NCBI GenBank assembly: GCA_946409145.1
Contig: CAMJVA010000109.1
Span: 1-5,675 of the forward strand
Length of the DNA: 5,675 nucleotides
Reading direction: 5' to 3'
Source of the DNA: an uncultured Enterococcus sp.
Lineage (GTDB): Bacteria > Bacillota > Bacilli > Lactobacillales > Enterococcaceae
Part shown: positions 1 to 5,675 of the stretch, piece after piece
Layout of the letters: every line of letters begins with the position of its first letter
Position numbering within the stretch: position 1 is the first letter of the stretch
Notes under the pieces: generated by a model
The model's database searches: none
Told to the model about the DNA's origin: nothing
What the model saw: the letters and a program-made list of their open reading frames with translations, nothing else
Position numbers and translations under genes: made by a program

Positions 1-19
1 AAGGTAAAAGGTTAAGGTG

Positions 20-121
20 GTGAAAAAAGTGCTCAGCTCCAAGAAATAAGGAAAACCATCAAAAATAGCTTTTCGTATTTTCTAATTGTTTGACTTATTT
101 TAATGGGGTTACTTTTTTCAC
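20..121. repeat. Inverted repeat pair flanking about 80 bases, possible remnant of a small element
   Basis: An exact 11-base inverted repeat lies at 20-30 (GTGAAAAAAGT) and 111-121 (ACTTTTTTCAC). Read inward from each end, both arms also reach an AAATAAG motif, after 13 bases on the left (44-50) and 10 bases on the right (94-100), so the symmetry is longer than the exact core. The interior has no open frame of note. This could be the relic of a very small inverted-repeat element, or chance in A/T-rich DNA. I see no clear target-site duplication. The 128 bases left of the operon terminator hold nothing else I can support. Confidence 0.25.
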
Positions 122-128
122 ACCCTCT

Positions 129-170
129 AAAACAAAAGAGTGAGCTATGTGTTTTATCATAGCCCACCCT
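129..170 (-). terminator. Rho-independent terminator closing the nucleoside transporter operon
   Basis: On the minus strand a 13-bp stem (158-170 with 137-149, two G-U wobbles) encloses an 8-base loop. It is followed by the T-rich run TTTGTTTT. The stem begins about 10 bases after the nupQ stop codon, the usual position for an intrinsic terminator at the end of an operon. In the opposite direction the hairpin is not followed by a T-run, so it should work mainly on the minus strand. Confidence 0.9.
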
Positions 171-179
171 ATTATCTAA

Positions 180-1133
180 TTATTTAGATTTTATATAATT
201 TTGCCCATTGGCTTTTGGACCAGAAGCTTTCCCTAAGAATAATACTAAAACTAAAATAGTTAAAGCGTAAGGTGCTGCTTGAAGGTAGACTGCTGGAATG
301 GAAGAAATAAAAGGAATTTTCCCTCCAGCAATACTAATGTTTTGCGCAAAGCCAAAGAAAATAGCGGCTCCCATAGCTCCTAGAGGATTCCATTTTCCAA
401 AAATCATCGCAGCCATAGCAATAAAGCCTTGTCCGGCAATGGTAGTTACAGCAAATCTTCCTGAAGTAGCTTGGGCAAAAAGAGCTCCTCCCATGCCACC
501 TAAAAAGCCAGAAATTAAAACCCCCGCGTATTTCATCCCATAGACATTAATTCCTAAGGTATCCGCTGCTTGAGGATTTTCCCCTACCGAACGAAGACGT
601 AAGCCAAAACGGGTTTTAAAAATCACAAACCAAGCAATGACTGAAATTAAAATAGTCAAGTAAGCTGCTAAAGAAGTCCGGGTGAAAAAAATAGGTCCAA
701 TGACAGGAATATCTTTTAAAATTGGAAAAGAGAAATAACCAAAAATTTCTTGAATGTTATCTGTTTGACCTTTTCCATAAATAACTTTTACTAAAAAGAT
801 GGCCAAAGCTGGAGCCATTAAATTCATCACTGTTCCAGAAATAATATGGTCGGCGCGAAAATTAATCGTGGCCACAGCATGCATAATAGAAAAAACTAAG
901 CCCACAATTCCCCCTACTAAAACGCCTAACCAAGGAGTTAAAGAACCAAATTGTGACACAAATTCTAAATTAAAAACAATGCCTGCAAAGGCCCCCATAA
1001 CCATAATGCCTTCAAGCCCCACATTAACCACACCACTTCGTTCTGAAAAGACCCCACCTAAAGCCGTTAAAACTAAAGGTGCTGCATAGATTAAAGTTTG
1101 AGTAACAATTGAGGCAATTAACGAAATATCCAT
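180..1133 (-). CDS. nupQ: Nucleoside ABC transporter, permease subunit NupQ
   Basis: This 317-residue integral membrane protein is one of two permeases of a BMP-type nucleoside importer, and with NupP it should form the channel through the cytoplasmic membrane. It is hydrophobic nearly throughout, with roughly eight to ten membrane segments. It carries family hallmarks of the branched-chain/ribose permease fold (BPD_transp_2): ERSGVVNVGLEG at residues 31-42, and a cytoplasmic GENPQAADTLGI loop near residue 183 followed by a glycine-rich SGFLGGMGGALF helix. The loop is the expected coupling contact with the ATPase. Length is normal for the YufQ/NupQ group. The ATG shares one base with the nupP stop (TAATG) and has a perfect AAGGAGG nine bases upstream, so translation is probably coupled to nupP. 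It is the last gene of the operon. The specific nucleosides carried cannot be read from the sequence. Confidence 0.95.
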   Translation of the reverse strand: MDISLIASIVTQTLIYAAPLVLTALGGVFSERSGVVNVGLEGIMVMGAFAGIVFNLEFVSQFGSLTPWLGVLVGGIVGLVFSIMHAVATINFRADHIISGTVMNLMAPALAIFLVKVIYGKGQTDNIQEIFGYFSFPILKDIPVIGPIFFTRTSLAAYLTILISVIAWFVIFKTRFGLRLRSVGENPQAADTLGINVYGMKYAGVLISGFLGGMGGALFAQATSGRFAVTTIAGQGFIAMAAMIFGKWNPLGAMGAAIFFGFAQNISIAGGKIPFISSIPAVYLQAAPYALTILVLVLFLGKASGPKANGQNYIKSK

Positions 1134-2284
1134 TAGATTTTACCTCCTTGTTGATCTTGATTCGTTGGTTTTTCTTCAATTTCTTTTACTTGGGCTACTT
1201 GTTTTTTACTACCAAAAACTTTGGCTAGTAAGTATTTAATCACAAAACTAATCGCCACAAAGAAAATAATAATAGCAATATCCACGTCGGCTAACTCAGA
1301 AGGAATGCCTGCTAATTGCATCCCATTTCCCCCTAGTTTTAAAATACTGAATAAAATTGCCGAAAGTAAAATTCCAATGGAGCTTCCATTACCTAATAAA
1401 GAAACGGCCATTCCGTCAAATCCAATAGATAAAGAAGTACTTTGCACAAAGAAATTACCAAAAGTCCCTAGACCATAAACAACGCCTCCAAGACCTGCTA
1501 GAGCACCAGAAATAACCATGGAAACAATAATCGTTCGTTTACTGCTCATCCCTGCATATTCTGAGGCAAAAGGATTTAAACCAACTGAACGAATTTCAAA
1601 ACCAAGAGTGGTTTTTTTCATAAGGAACCAAACTAACACTAAGAAAATCAACGCTAGAAAAATCCCTAGATTCAAACGTGATCCTCCCGTTAATTGAGTT
1701 AAAAAGTTCATGCGTAAGGAACCATTATTACCAATAATTTTGGTGACTCCTTTATTACTCATATAGCTTTCACTCATTACATTATTCACTAAATGAGTGG
1801 AGGTGTAGAGTAAAATATAGTTCATCATAATGGTTACAATGACTTCACTGGTTCCAAAAAAGGCGCGCAACATTCCTGGAATAGCCGCAGCAATAGCGCC
1901 ACATAACATTCCCACAATAATCGCCACAGGTAAGACGACAATTTTTGGAGCATCCCCCATTAGAAAAACAGTCCAAATACTACCTACCCAACCACATAAA
2001 GCTTGACCAGATAATCCAATATTGAAAAAGCCAGCTGAATTAGCCACGGAAAATCCTAAGGCGGTAAAAATTAATGGCCCAGCTGTCACAAAAATTTCGC
2101 CAATATTTTTCGGATTAATGGCTTTGGTTCTTGGATTTAAAAAGGCAGCTTCTAACATTTTTCGATAGCCTTCAATAGGATTATGACCAAAAGCGGCCAT
2201 AAAAATGCCCCCAATAATAAAACCTAAAATCACCGCAATAATCGGTACTAAAATAGTACGGAGGGTTTCTTGACGTTTATTCAA
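1133..2284 (-). CDS. nupP: Nucleoside ABC transporter, permease subunit NupP
   Basis: This is the larger of the two membrane permeases of the importer, about 383 residues from the start chosen here. A short basic N-terminus precedes a first membrane helix at about 11-32. A hydrophilic extracytoplasmic stretch follows, then more hydrophobic segments, about eight to ten in total. Family motifs of BPD_transp_2 are visible: SVANSAGFFNIGLSGQ at about 79-94, and the cytoplasmic GLNPFASEYAGM loop followed by a glycine-rich SGALAGLGG helix. The C-terminus is a charged tail rich in Lys, Glu and Gln. I chose the TTG at 2284 because GAAGG lies eight bases upstream and the protein then begins at NKRQ, directly before the first helix. 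It overlaps the nupO stop by eight bases (TTGAATAA), which suggests translational coupling. Another in-frame TTG at 2332 would add 16 basic residues but has no comparable binding site. Confidence 0.93.
   Translation of the reverse strand: MNKRQETLRTILVPIIAVILGFIIGGIFMAAFGHNPIEGYRKMLEAAFLNPRTKAINPKNIGEIFVTAGPLIFTALGFSVANSAGFFNIGLSGQALCGWVGSIWTVFLMGDAPKIVVLPVAIIVGMLCGAIAAAIPGMLRAFFGTSEVIVTIMMNYILLYTSTHLVNNVMSESYMSNKGVTKIIGNNGSLRMNFLTQLTGGSRLNLGIFLALIFLVLVWFLMKKTTLGFEIRSVGLNPFASEYAGMSSKRTIIVSMVISGALAGLGGVVYGLGTFGNFFVQSTSLSIGFDGMAVSLLGNGSSIGILLSAILFSILKLGGNGMQLAGIPSELADVDIAIIIFFVAISFVIKYLLAKVFGSKKQVAQVKEIEEKPTNQDQQGGKI
1143..1149 (-). promoter_or_regulatory. Ribosome binding site of nupQ
   Basis: A consensus AAGGAGG lies inside the last codons of nupP, nine bases before the nupQ ATG. 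It fixes the start of nupQ and allows strong translation of this distal gene. Confidence 0.9.
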
Positions 2285-3860
2285 CTGCCACACCTTCTTC
2301 CCCTTGAGCGAGTTCTTTTTTAGCGTCTTCAATGGAATAGCCCGCCATGAGCAGTCCTAATTCTTTTTCTGTGGTTTCTTTAGGGTCTACTACGCCGACA
2401 ATTTTTCCCGCATGAATAACCGCAATGCGATCAGAAACATTTAAGATTTCGTCTAATTCAAAGCTCACTAACAAAACAGCTTTCATTTTATCCCGTTGTT
2501 CAATTAAACGTTTATGAATAAATTCAATGGCTCCCACATCTAATCCGCGAGTAGGATTAGCCACAATTAATAAATTAGGATTTCGATCTACTTCTCTGGC
2601 AATAATGGCTTTTTGTTGGTTTCCTCCAGATAAAGATTTTACTGGAACCTTTTCACTTACTGTTCGCACGTCAAATTCTTTAATTAATTCCTTCGCTTTA
2701 GCGTTAATAGTCGGATAATCTAAAATTCCTAAGTGACTTAAAGGCTCTTGATAATAAGTTTGGATTCCTAAATTTTCCGCAACGGTCATTTCTAAAACTA
2801 AACCATATTTATGGCGATCTTCAGGAACGTGACCGACACCAGATTCAGTAATTTGCCGTGGTTTTTTATTCGTAATGTCTTCATCATCTAAAGTAATTTT
2901 GCCACTTTTCACTTTTCTAAGTCCCGTTAACGCTTGGATAAATTCTGATTGGCCGTTGCCATCAATTCCCGCAATTCCTAAAACTTCTCCTGCGTGCACC
3001 TCTAAGTCTAAGCCTTTCACTGCTTCTAAACCGCGACTGTCTTTCACATGAAGATCAGACACTTTTAAAACCACTTCTTGAGGATTGGCTGGTTTTTTCG
3101 GTGTTTTAAAGGAAACAGAACGTCCCACCATCATGTCCGCTAATTCTTGGGAGGAAACTTTTGCAACATCTACAGTTCCAATCACTTTTCCTCGGCGAAT
3201 AACGGTGCATCGGTCAGCTACTTTTTTAATTTCATCTAACTTATGGGTAATTAAAATAATAGATTTACCTTCTTTAGTTAGCTCATGCATAATCGTAATA
3301 AGTTCTTCAATTTCTTGGGGAGTTAAGACGGCAGTTGGTTCGTCAAAAATTAAAATTTCTGCTCCCCGATAAAGAGTTTTTAAAATTTCAACCCGTTGTT
3401 GCATCCCAACAGAAATATCTCGAATATAGGCATCAGGATCTACAGATAAACCATATTGTTTTGAAACTTTTTCGATTTCTGTGCGAGATTTTTTGCGATC
3501 TAAGAAGCCAAAATGACTAGGCTCGTTGCCTAAAATAATATTTTCCGTCACGGTAAAAGCATCCACTAACATAAAGTGTTGGTGGACCATGCCAATACCT
3601 AACTTATTGGCTACAGTGGGGCTTGTAATGGAAACTTTTTTCCCCTTCATGAAAATTTCTCCTGAAGTCGGTTCTAAAAGTCCAGATAAAACATTCATTA
3701 AAGTAGATTTTCCCGCTCCATTTTCTCCTAAAAGAGCGTGGATTTCTCCTGGCTTAATAGCAAGATTAATATCTTCATTCGCATTAAAGGTGCCAAAGGT
3801 TTTTGTAATGTGTTTCATTTCAATGACGTAATTTTCTTCAGCCAAATTTTTCACATCCAT
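2277..3860 (-). CDS. nupO: Nucleoside ABC transporter, double ATP-binding subunit NupO
   Basis: This 527-residue cytoplasmic ATPase has two ABC domains in one chain, as in RbsA/MglA-type and YufO-type importers, and drives nucleoside uptake through NupP and NupQ. Domain 1 (about 12-247) has Walker A GENGAGKST at 45-53, Q-loop Gln94, a non-consensus signature SVGMQQ at 150-155, Walker B ILIFDEP with Glu174, and the switch His206. Domain 2 (about 263-510) has a Walker A-like GIDGNGQSE at 298-306 without the lysine, a full LSGGNQQ signature at 410-416, a Walker B-like LLIVANP with Asn435 in place of Glu, and Ser466 where the switch His would be. One competent and one degenerate ATP site is therefore expected, as is usual in this family. 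The ATG at 3860 has only a poor ribosome binding site; Met15 is an alternative. A terminator hairpin separates it from bmpA, and its stop overlaps nupP. Confidence 0.96.
   Translation of the reverse strand: MDVKNLAEENYVIEMKHITKTFGTFNANEDINLAIKPGEIHALLGENGAGKSTLMNVLSGLLEPTSGEIFMKGKKVSITSPTVANKLGIGMVHQHFMLVDAFTVTENIILGNEPSHFGFLDRKKSRTEIEKVSKQYGLSVDPDAYIRDISVGMQQRVEILKTLYRGAEILIFDEPTAVLTPQEIEELITIMHELTKEGKSIILITHKLDEIKKVADRCTVIRRGKVIGTVDVAKVSSQELADMMVGRSVSFKTPKKPANPQEVVLKVSDLHVKDSRGLEAVKGLDLEVHAGEVLGIAGIDGNGQSEFIQALTGLRKVKSGKITLDDEDITNKKPRQITESGVGHVPEDRHKYGLVLEMTVAENLGIQTYYQEPLSHLGILDYPTINAKAKELIKEFDVRTVSEKVPVKSLSGGNQQKAIIAREVDRNPNLLIVANPTRGLDVGAIEFIHKRLIEQRDKMKAVLLVSFELDEILNVSDRIAVIHAGKIVGVVDPKETTEKELGLLMAGYSIEDAKKELAQGEEGVAVE
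2293..2299 (-). promoter_or_regulatory. Ribosome binding site supporting the TTG start of nupP
   Basis: AAGAAGG, within the end of nupO, ends eight bases before the TTG at 2284. It is a moderate match to the consensus and the main reason for preferring this start over the TTG at 2332. Confidence 0.6.
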
Positions 3861-3892
3861 TCTTTCAAGAAGTATGTACCTAGAATAATTTT

Positions 3893-3937
3893 AAAAAAGA
3901 GCTCTTGAGGAACTAGGTGACCCTAGTTCCCAGAGCT
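3893..3937 (-). terminator. Terminator or attenuating hairpin between bmpA and nupO
   Basis: On the minus strand a 9-bp perfect stem, GGAACTAGG with CCTAGTTCC (3922-3930 with 3909-3917), has a GTCA loop. A 6-bp outer stem AGCTCT/AGAGCT (3932-3937 with 3900-3905) extends it across a small internal loop. CTTTTTT follows at once. It begins eight bases after the bmpA stop. Because the transporter genes continue downstream with no clear promoter, it is best read as a partial terminator and 3' stabilising structure that leaves more bmpA message than nupOPQ message. That role is inferred from position and structure. Confidence 0.85.
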
Positions 3938-3945
3938 TTTTCTTT

Positions 3946-5076
3946 TTATTTTACATCTTTTGCTAATTCATCTGGTGTTTCTGGAATTTCAATGGAACCA
4001 TCTTTAATTCCATCTTTTACTTTAGAAACAGCAGTCTTAGCATCGTCAGTTAGGTAACCTTCTGTGAGTTCAACCCCGCCATCTTTTAAGGTATATTCCA
4101 AATGTTCTCCACCAGGGAATTTGTCTTCCATGGCCCGATTAGAAATATCTTTAATAGCGGCTCCCACTTCTTTTAAAGTAGAACATAAAGTGAAGTTATC
4201 ATCTTTACCATCTTTGGTTTTATAAGCACCTTCAGCGTCTTGGTCAGAGTCCACTCCAATTACCCAAACTTTATCTGACTCAAGATCAGCTTCGTTTAAT
4301 TCTTGGTTTAAAGCTTTTGCTTCTTGGAACACTCCAGCTCCTGTACCACCTGAAGCGTGGAAAATAACATCAACGTCTCCTTGATACATAGCGGCAGCTA
4401 GAGATTTTCCTTTAGCAGGATCTCCAAAAGAAGCAGCGTATTCTTCTGTCACGTCAATTTCTTTACCTAATTCTTTAGCAGCATCATGAACTCCAAGGCG
4501 GAAGCCTGCTTCAAAACGGTCAATAACAGGACCTTCTTCTCCGCCAATGAAACCAACTTTATTTGTTTTAGTGGTGTAAGCTGCTGCTACCCCAGCTAAA
4601 TAAGACGCTTCATGGTCAGCAAAAGTTGCTGAAACAATATTGTCTCCTTCTAAAACAGAATCAATAATACCAAAGTTAACATCAGGATTAGCTTGAGCTG
4701 CTGCTGTAATTGGGTCAGCTAGTAAATAACCAATCCCAAAAATAGTTTGGAAGCCATTAGAGACAGCAGAGTCTAAGTTAGTCGTGTATTGAGAGGCATC
4801 ATCTGATTGTAAATAATCATAGCCACCTACACCTCGTTCAATCTTGTTTTCTTTACCCCATTCTTGTAACCCTTCCCAAGCAGATTGGTTAAAGGAACGG
4901 TCATCTACACCACCAATATCCGTTACAATAGCGACACTATGTTCCGCGTCTGTCTTGCCACCAGCTGCTCCTTTACTAGAATCGGTTGTGTTACCTCCTG
5001 AGTTGCCACATGCAGCTAAAGCGACAATGGTCCCTAAAGCTAAGGCACTTGCTGTAAACAGTTTTGCTTTTTTCAT
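3946..5076 (-). CDS. bmpA: BMP-family lipoprotein, nucleoside-binding protein of the ABC importer
   Basis: This 376-residue extracytoplasmic substrate-binding protein is anchored to the outer face of the membrane by lipid. It has a lipoprotein signal: MKKAK, a hydrophobic stretch at 6-19, and the lipobox LAAC with the modified Cys23. A Gly/Ser/Thr-rich linker follows to about residue 44. The body is the BMP/PnrA (Med, Bmp) domain, with VAIVTDIGG at 48-56, DDRSFNQSAWEGL at 58-70, GFIGG at 175-179 and FHASGGTGAGVF at 239-250. Characterised relatives bind purine and pyrimidine nucleosides and deliver them to NupOPQ-type channels. An AGGGGG element sits ten bases before the ATG. Length is slightly above the 350-360 typical of the family, which the linker and acidic tail could explain. 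A cysteine at 298 is unexpected in an exported Gram-positive protein. Equivalent genes are named nupN or yufN in Bacillus and bmpA in Lactococcus. Confidence 0.95.
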   Translation of the reverse strand: MKKAKLFTASALALGTIVALAACGNSGGNTTDSSKGAAGGKTDAEHSVAIVTDIGGVDDRSFNQSAWEGLQEWGKENKIERGVGGYDYLQSDDASQYTTNLDSAVSNGFQTIFGIGYLLADPITAAAQANPDVNFGIIDSVLEGDNIVSATFADHEASYLAGVAAAYTTKTNKVGFIGGEEGPVIDRFEAGFRLGVHDAAKELGKEIDVTEEYAASFGDPAKGKSLAAAMYQGDVDVIFHASGGTGAGVFQEAKALNQELNEADLESDKVWVIGVDSDQDAEGAYKTKDGKDDNFTLCSTLKEVGAAIKDISNRAMEDKFPGGEHLEYTLKDGGVELTEGYLTDDAKTAVSKVKDGIKDGSIEIPETPDELAKDVK

Positions 5077-5086
5077 TTCTGTAAAG

Positions 5087-5092
5087 CCCCCT
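5087..5092 (-). promoter_or_regulatory. Ribosome binding site of bmpA
   Basis: AGGGGG ends ten bases before the bmpA ATG. It departs from the GGAGG core found before cdd and nupQ, and abuts an A/T-tract palindrome whose last base is its first. Confidence 0.6.
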
Positions 5093-5109
5093 AAAAAAAT
5101 ATTTTTTTA
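5092..5109. repeat. Perfect A/T-tract palindrome next to the bmpA ribosome binding site
   Basis: TAAAAAAATATTTTTTTA is an 18-base perfect palindrome made of one A-tract and one T-tract. It may be a bent or easily melted stretch, an upstream spacer that keeps the bmpA ribosome binding site unstructured, or simply low-complexity sequence. No function is shown. Confidence 0.4.
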
Positions 5110-5113
5110 TGTC

Positions 5114-5130
5114 AATAGTCACTGACTATT
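5114..5130. promoter_or_regulatory. 17-base perfect palindrome upstream of bmpA, candidate operator or hairpin
   Basis: AATAGTCACTGACTATT has 8-base arms around one central base, 38 bases before the bmpA ATG. The symmetry and size fit the site of a dimeric repressor or activator. In RNA it could also fold into a 7-bp stem with a three-base loop in the leader of bmpA. It is not followed by a direct T-run on the minus strand, so it is not a standard terminator. The sequence does not match the PurR, CodY or cre consensus as I know them. I found no convincing -35/-10 pair in the 121-base gap, so whether bmpA has its own promoter is open. Confidence 0.4.
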
Positions 5131-5183
5131 AAGCCGAGATTAATGAAACTGAAATGCAGTAAGTCTGGTAAAAATCAATTCAA

Positions 5184-5211
5184 AAGAAGCGTCTTTTTTA
5201 TTTTGCTTCTT
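5184..5211 (-). other. Weak hairpin overlapping the end of cdd
   Basis: AAGAAGC (5205-5211) and GCTTCTT (5184-5190) pair exactly across a 14-base A-rich loop that contains the cdd stop codon. Two more thymines follow. It resembles a weak intrinsic terminator or 3' end stabiliser, but the short stem, large loop and lack of a long T-run make real termination doubtful. Confidence 0.25.
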
Positions 5212-5605
5212 CCATTTGTTTATCAGTAAAATAGTATGGCAATAATTCTTCTAAAGTCATTTCTTTTATGGCATCGTCTTTTCCCACAAGTGTAATAGGC
5301 GTGTCTGGTGCAAAAAATTCCGCCATGACTTGCCGGCAAGCCCCACAAGGAGAAATAGCTTCTTTGGTGTTCCCTGCTACCACTAAATGGTTAAAGTGAC
5401 GATGACCTTCTGAAACAGCTTTAAAAATTGCCGTGCGTTCTGCACAATTGGTTAAACCATAGGAAGCATTTTCAATATTAACTCCTGTCACTACTTCCCC
5501 TTCTTCAGTTACAAGAACGGCACTCACTGGAAAATGAGAATAAGGAACATAAGCCTTGCTTAAATTATCTTTAGCTAAGTCAATCCATTCTTTTTTTGCC
5601 TTCAA
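5198..5605 (-). CDS. cdd: Cytidine deaminase
   Basis: This 135-residue cytoplasmic enzyme hydrolyses cytidine and deoxycytidine to uridine and deoxyuridine plus ammonia in pyrimidine salvage. It is the short homotetrameric type with three cysteine zinc ligands. The substrate-binding segment YSHFPVSA is at 22-29 and NIENASYGLTNCAERTA at 43-59, which includes zinc ligand Cys54 and the proton-shuttling Glu56. PCGACRQV at 86-93 gives ligands Cys87 and Cys90. The length is usual for the family and no key residue is missing. The start is TTG, supported by a perfect AAGGAGG seven bases upstream. It follows deoC by 21 bases and precedes the nucleoside importer, so imported cytidine has its first metabolic step encoded next to its transporter. 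Confidence 0.97.
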   Translation of the reverse strand: MKAKKEWIDLAKDNLSKAYVPYSHFPVSAVLVTEEGEVVTGVNIENASYGLTNCAERTAIFKAVSEGHRHFNHLVVAGNTKEAISPCGACRQVMAEFFAPDTPITLVGKDDAIKEMTLEELLPYYFTDKQMEEAK

Positions 5606-5612
5606 ACTGACT

Positions 5613-5619
5613 CCTCCTT
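5613..5619 (-). promoter_or_regulatory. Ribosome binding site of cdd
   Basis: A consensus AAGGAGG lies seven bases before the TTG at 5605, in the short deoC-cdd gap. It decides the non-ATG start, since the next in-frame ATG falls far inside the catalytic domain. Confidence 0.9.
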
Positions 5620-5626
5620 GTGTTCT

Positions 5627-5675
5627 CTATTTTTGTCCAGCCACAATAGCGATACTAACAGAAGCGCCAATTCTA
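5627..5675 (-). CDS. deoC: Deoxyribose-phosphate aldolase, C-terminal end only
   Basis: The right edge holds the last 15 codons and TAG stop of a minus-strand gene; the peptide is RIGASVSIAIVAGQK. The RIGAS segment followed by a hydrophobic IAIV stretch matches the C-terminal end of DeoC, where the phosphate-binding part of the TIM barrel lies. DeoC splits 2-deoxyribose 5-phosphate into acetaldehyde and glyceraldehyde 3-phosphate, the last step of deoxynucleoside breakdown. The gene order deoC-cdd-nucleoside transporter, common in related firmicutes, supports the call. The remainder of the gene, including the Schiff-base lysine, is outside the window, so the identification rests on a short tail and context. 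Confidence 0.75.
   Translation of the reverse strand, partial: RIGASVSIAIVAGQK

Noticed and set aside
1..128. Possible ends of neighbouring genes at the left edge, either a plus-strand tail or a minus-strand frame starting at a TTG near 42
   Set aside because: The three plus-strand frames all stop within the first 25 bases and leave too few residues to identify. The minus-strand frame has only about 14 codons, no ribosome binding site and no recognisable sequence.
298..543. A riboswitch, tRNA, CRISPR array or insertion sequence anywhere in the window
   Set aside because: No repeat-spacer pattern, clover-leaf, conserved purine-riboswitch core or transposase-like protein was seen. The coding genes take up nearly the whole window.
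3526..3831. A 101-codon plus-strand open frame opposite nupO, and similar plus-strand frames opposite the other genes
   Set aside because: They lie antisense to well-supported conserved genes, encode low-complexity peptides without family motifs, and have no convincing ribosome binding sites.
5114..5130. The 17-base palindrome as an intrinsic terminator of cdd
   Set aside because: On the minus strand the stem is followed by GACAT and an A-run before any T-run, the stem is A/T-rich and the loop very small, so it lacks the usual form.
5099..5200. A sigma-A promoter for bmpA
   Set aside because: TTGACA occurs just before the A/T tracts, but no TATAAT-like box lies 16-18 bases after it; the bases there are the ribosome binding site itself. 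TTGATT further upstream likewise lacks a partner. A promoter may exist but cannot be supported.

Overview
The window looks like a low-GC Gram-positive chromosome of the order Lactobacillales. Enterococcaceae is my best guess, judged from AT-rich codon use, strong AAGGAGG ribosome binding sites, the style of the protein sequences and the deoC-cdd-lipoprotein-transporter gene order. The family-level placement is an inference and has not been checked by a search.

Every gene lies on the minus strand and reads from the right edge to the left. In transcription order they are: the last 15 codons of deoC (deoxyribose-phosphate aldolase); cdd (cytidine deaminase, TTG start); a 121-base gap holding a perfect 17-base palindrome and an A/T-tract palindrome; bmpA, a lipoprotein nucleoside-binding protein of the BMP/PnrA family; a strong hairpin with a T-run; nupO, a double-ATPase ABC subunit; nupP and nupQ, two membrane permeases whose reading frames touch or overlap the gene before; and a strong intrinsic terminator that closes the unit. 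The leftmost 128 bases hold no gene I can support.

Together the genes make a nucleoside uptake and salvage unit. BmpA captures nucleosides outside the membrane, NupP and NupQ form the channel, and NupO powers it. Cdd deaminates imported cytidine and deoxycytidine, and DeoC breaks down the deoxyribose 5-phosphate released later in deoxynucleoside catabolism. The set is equivalent to B. subtilis nupNOPQ and the lactococcal bmpA-nupABC transporter.

I do not see an undescribed system here. The points most worth a second look are regulatory: the 17-base palindrome before bmpA; the terminator between bmpA and nupO, which probably makes the binding protein more abundant than the rest of the transporter; the poor ribosome binding site of nupO; the start of nupP; and a possible remnant of a short inverted-repeat element at the left end.
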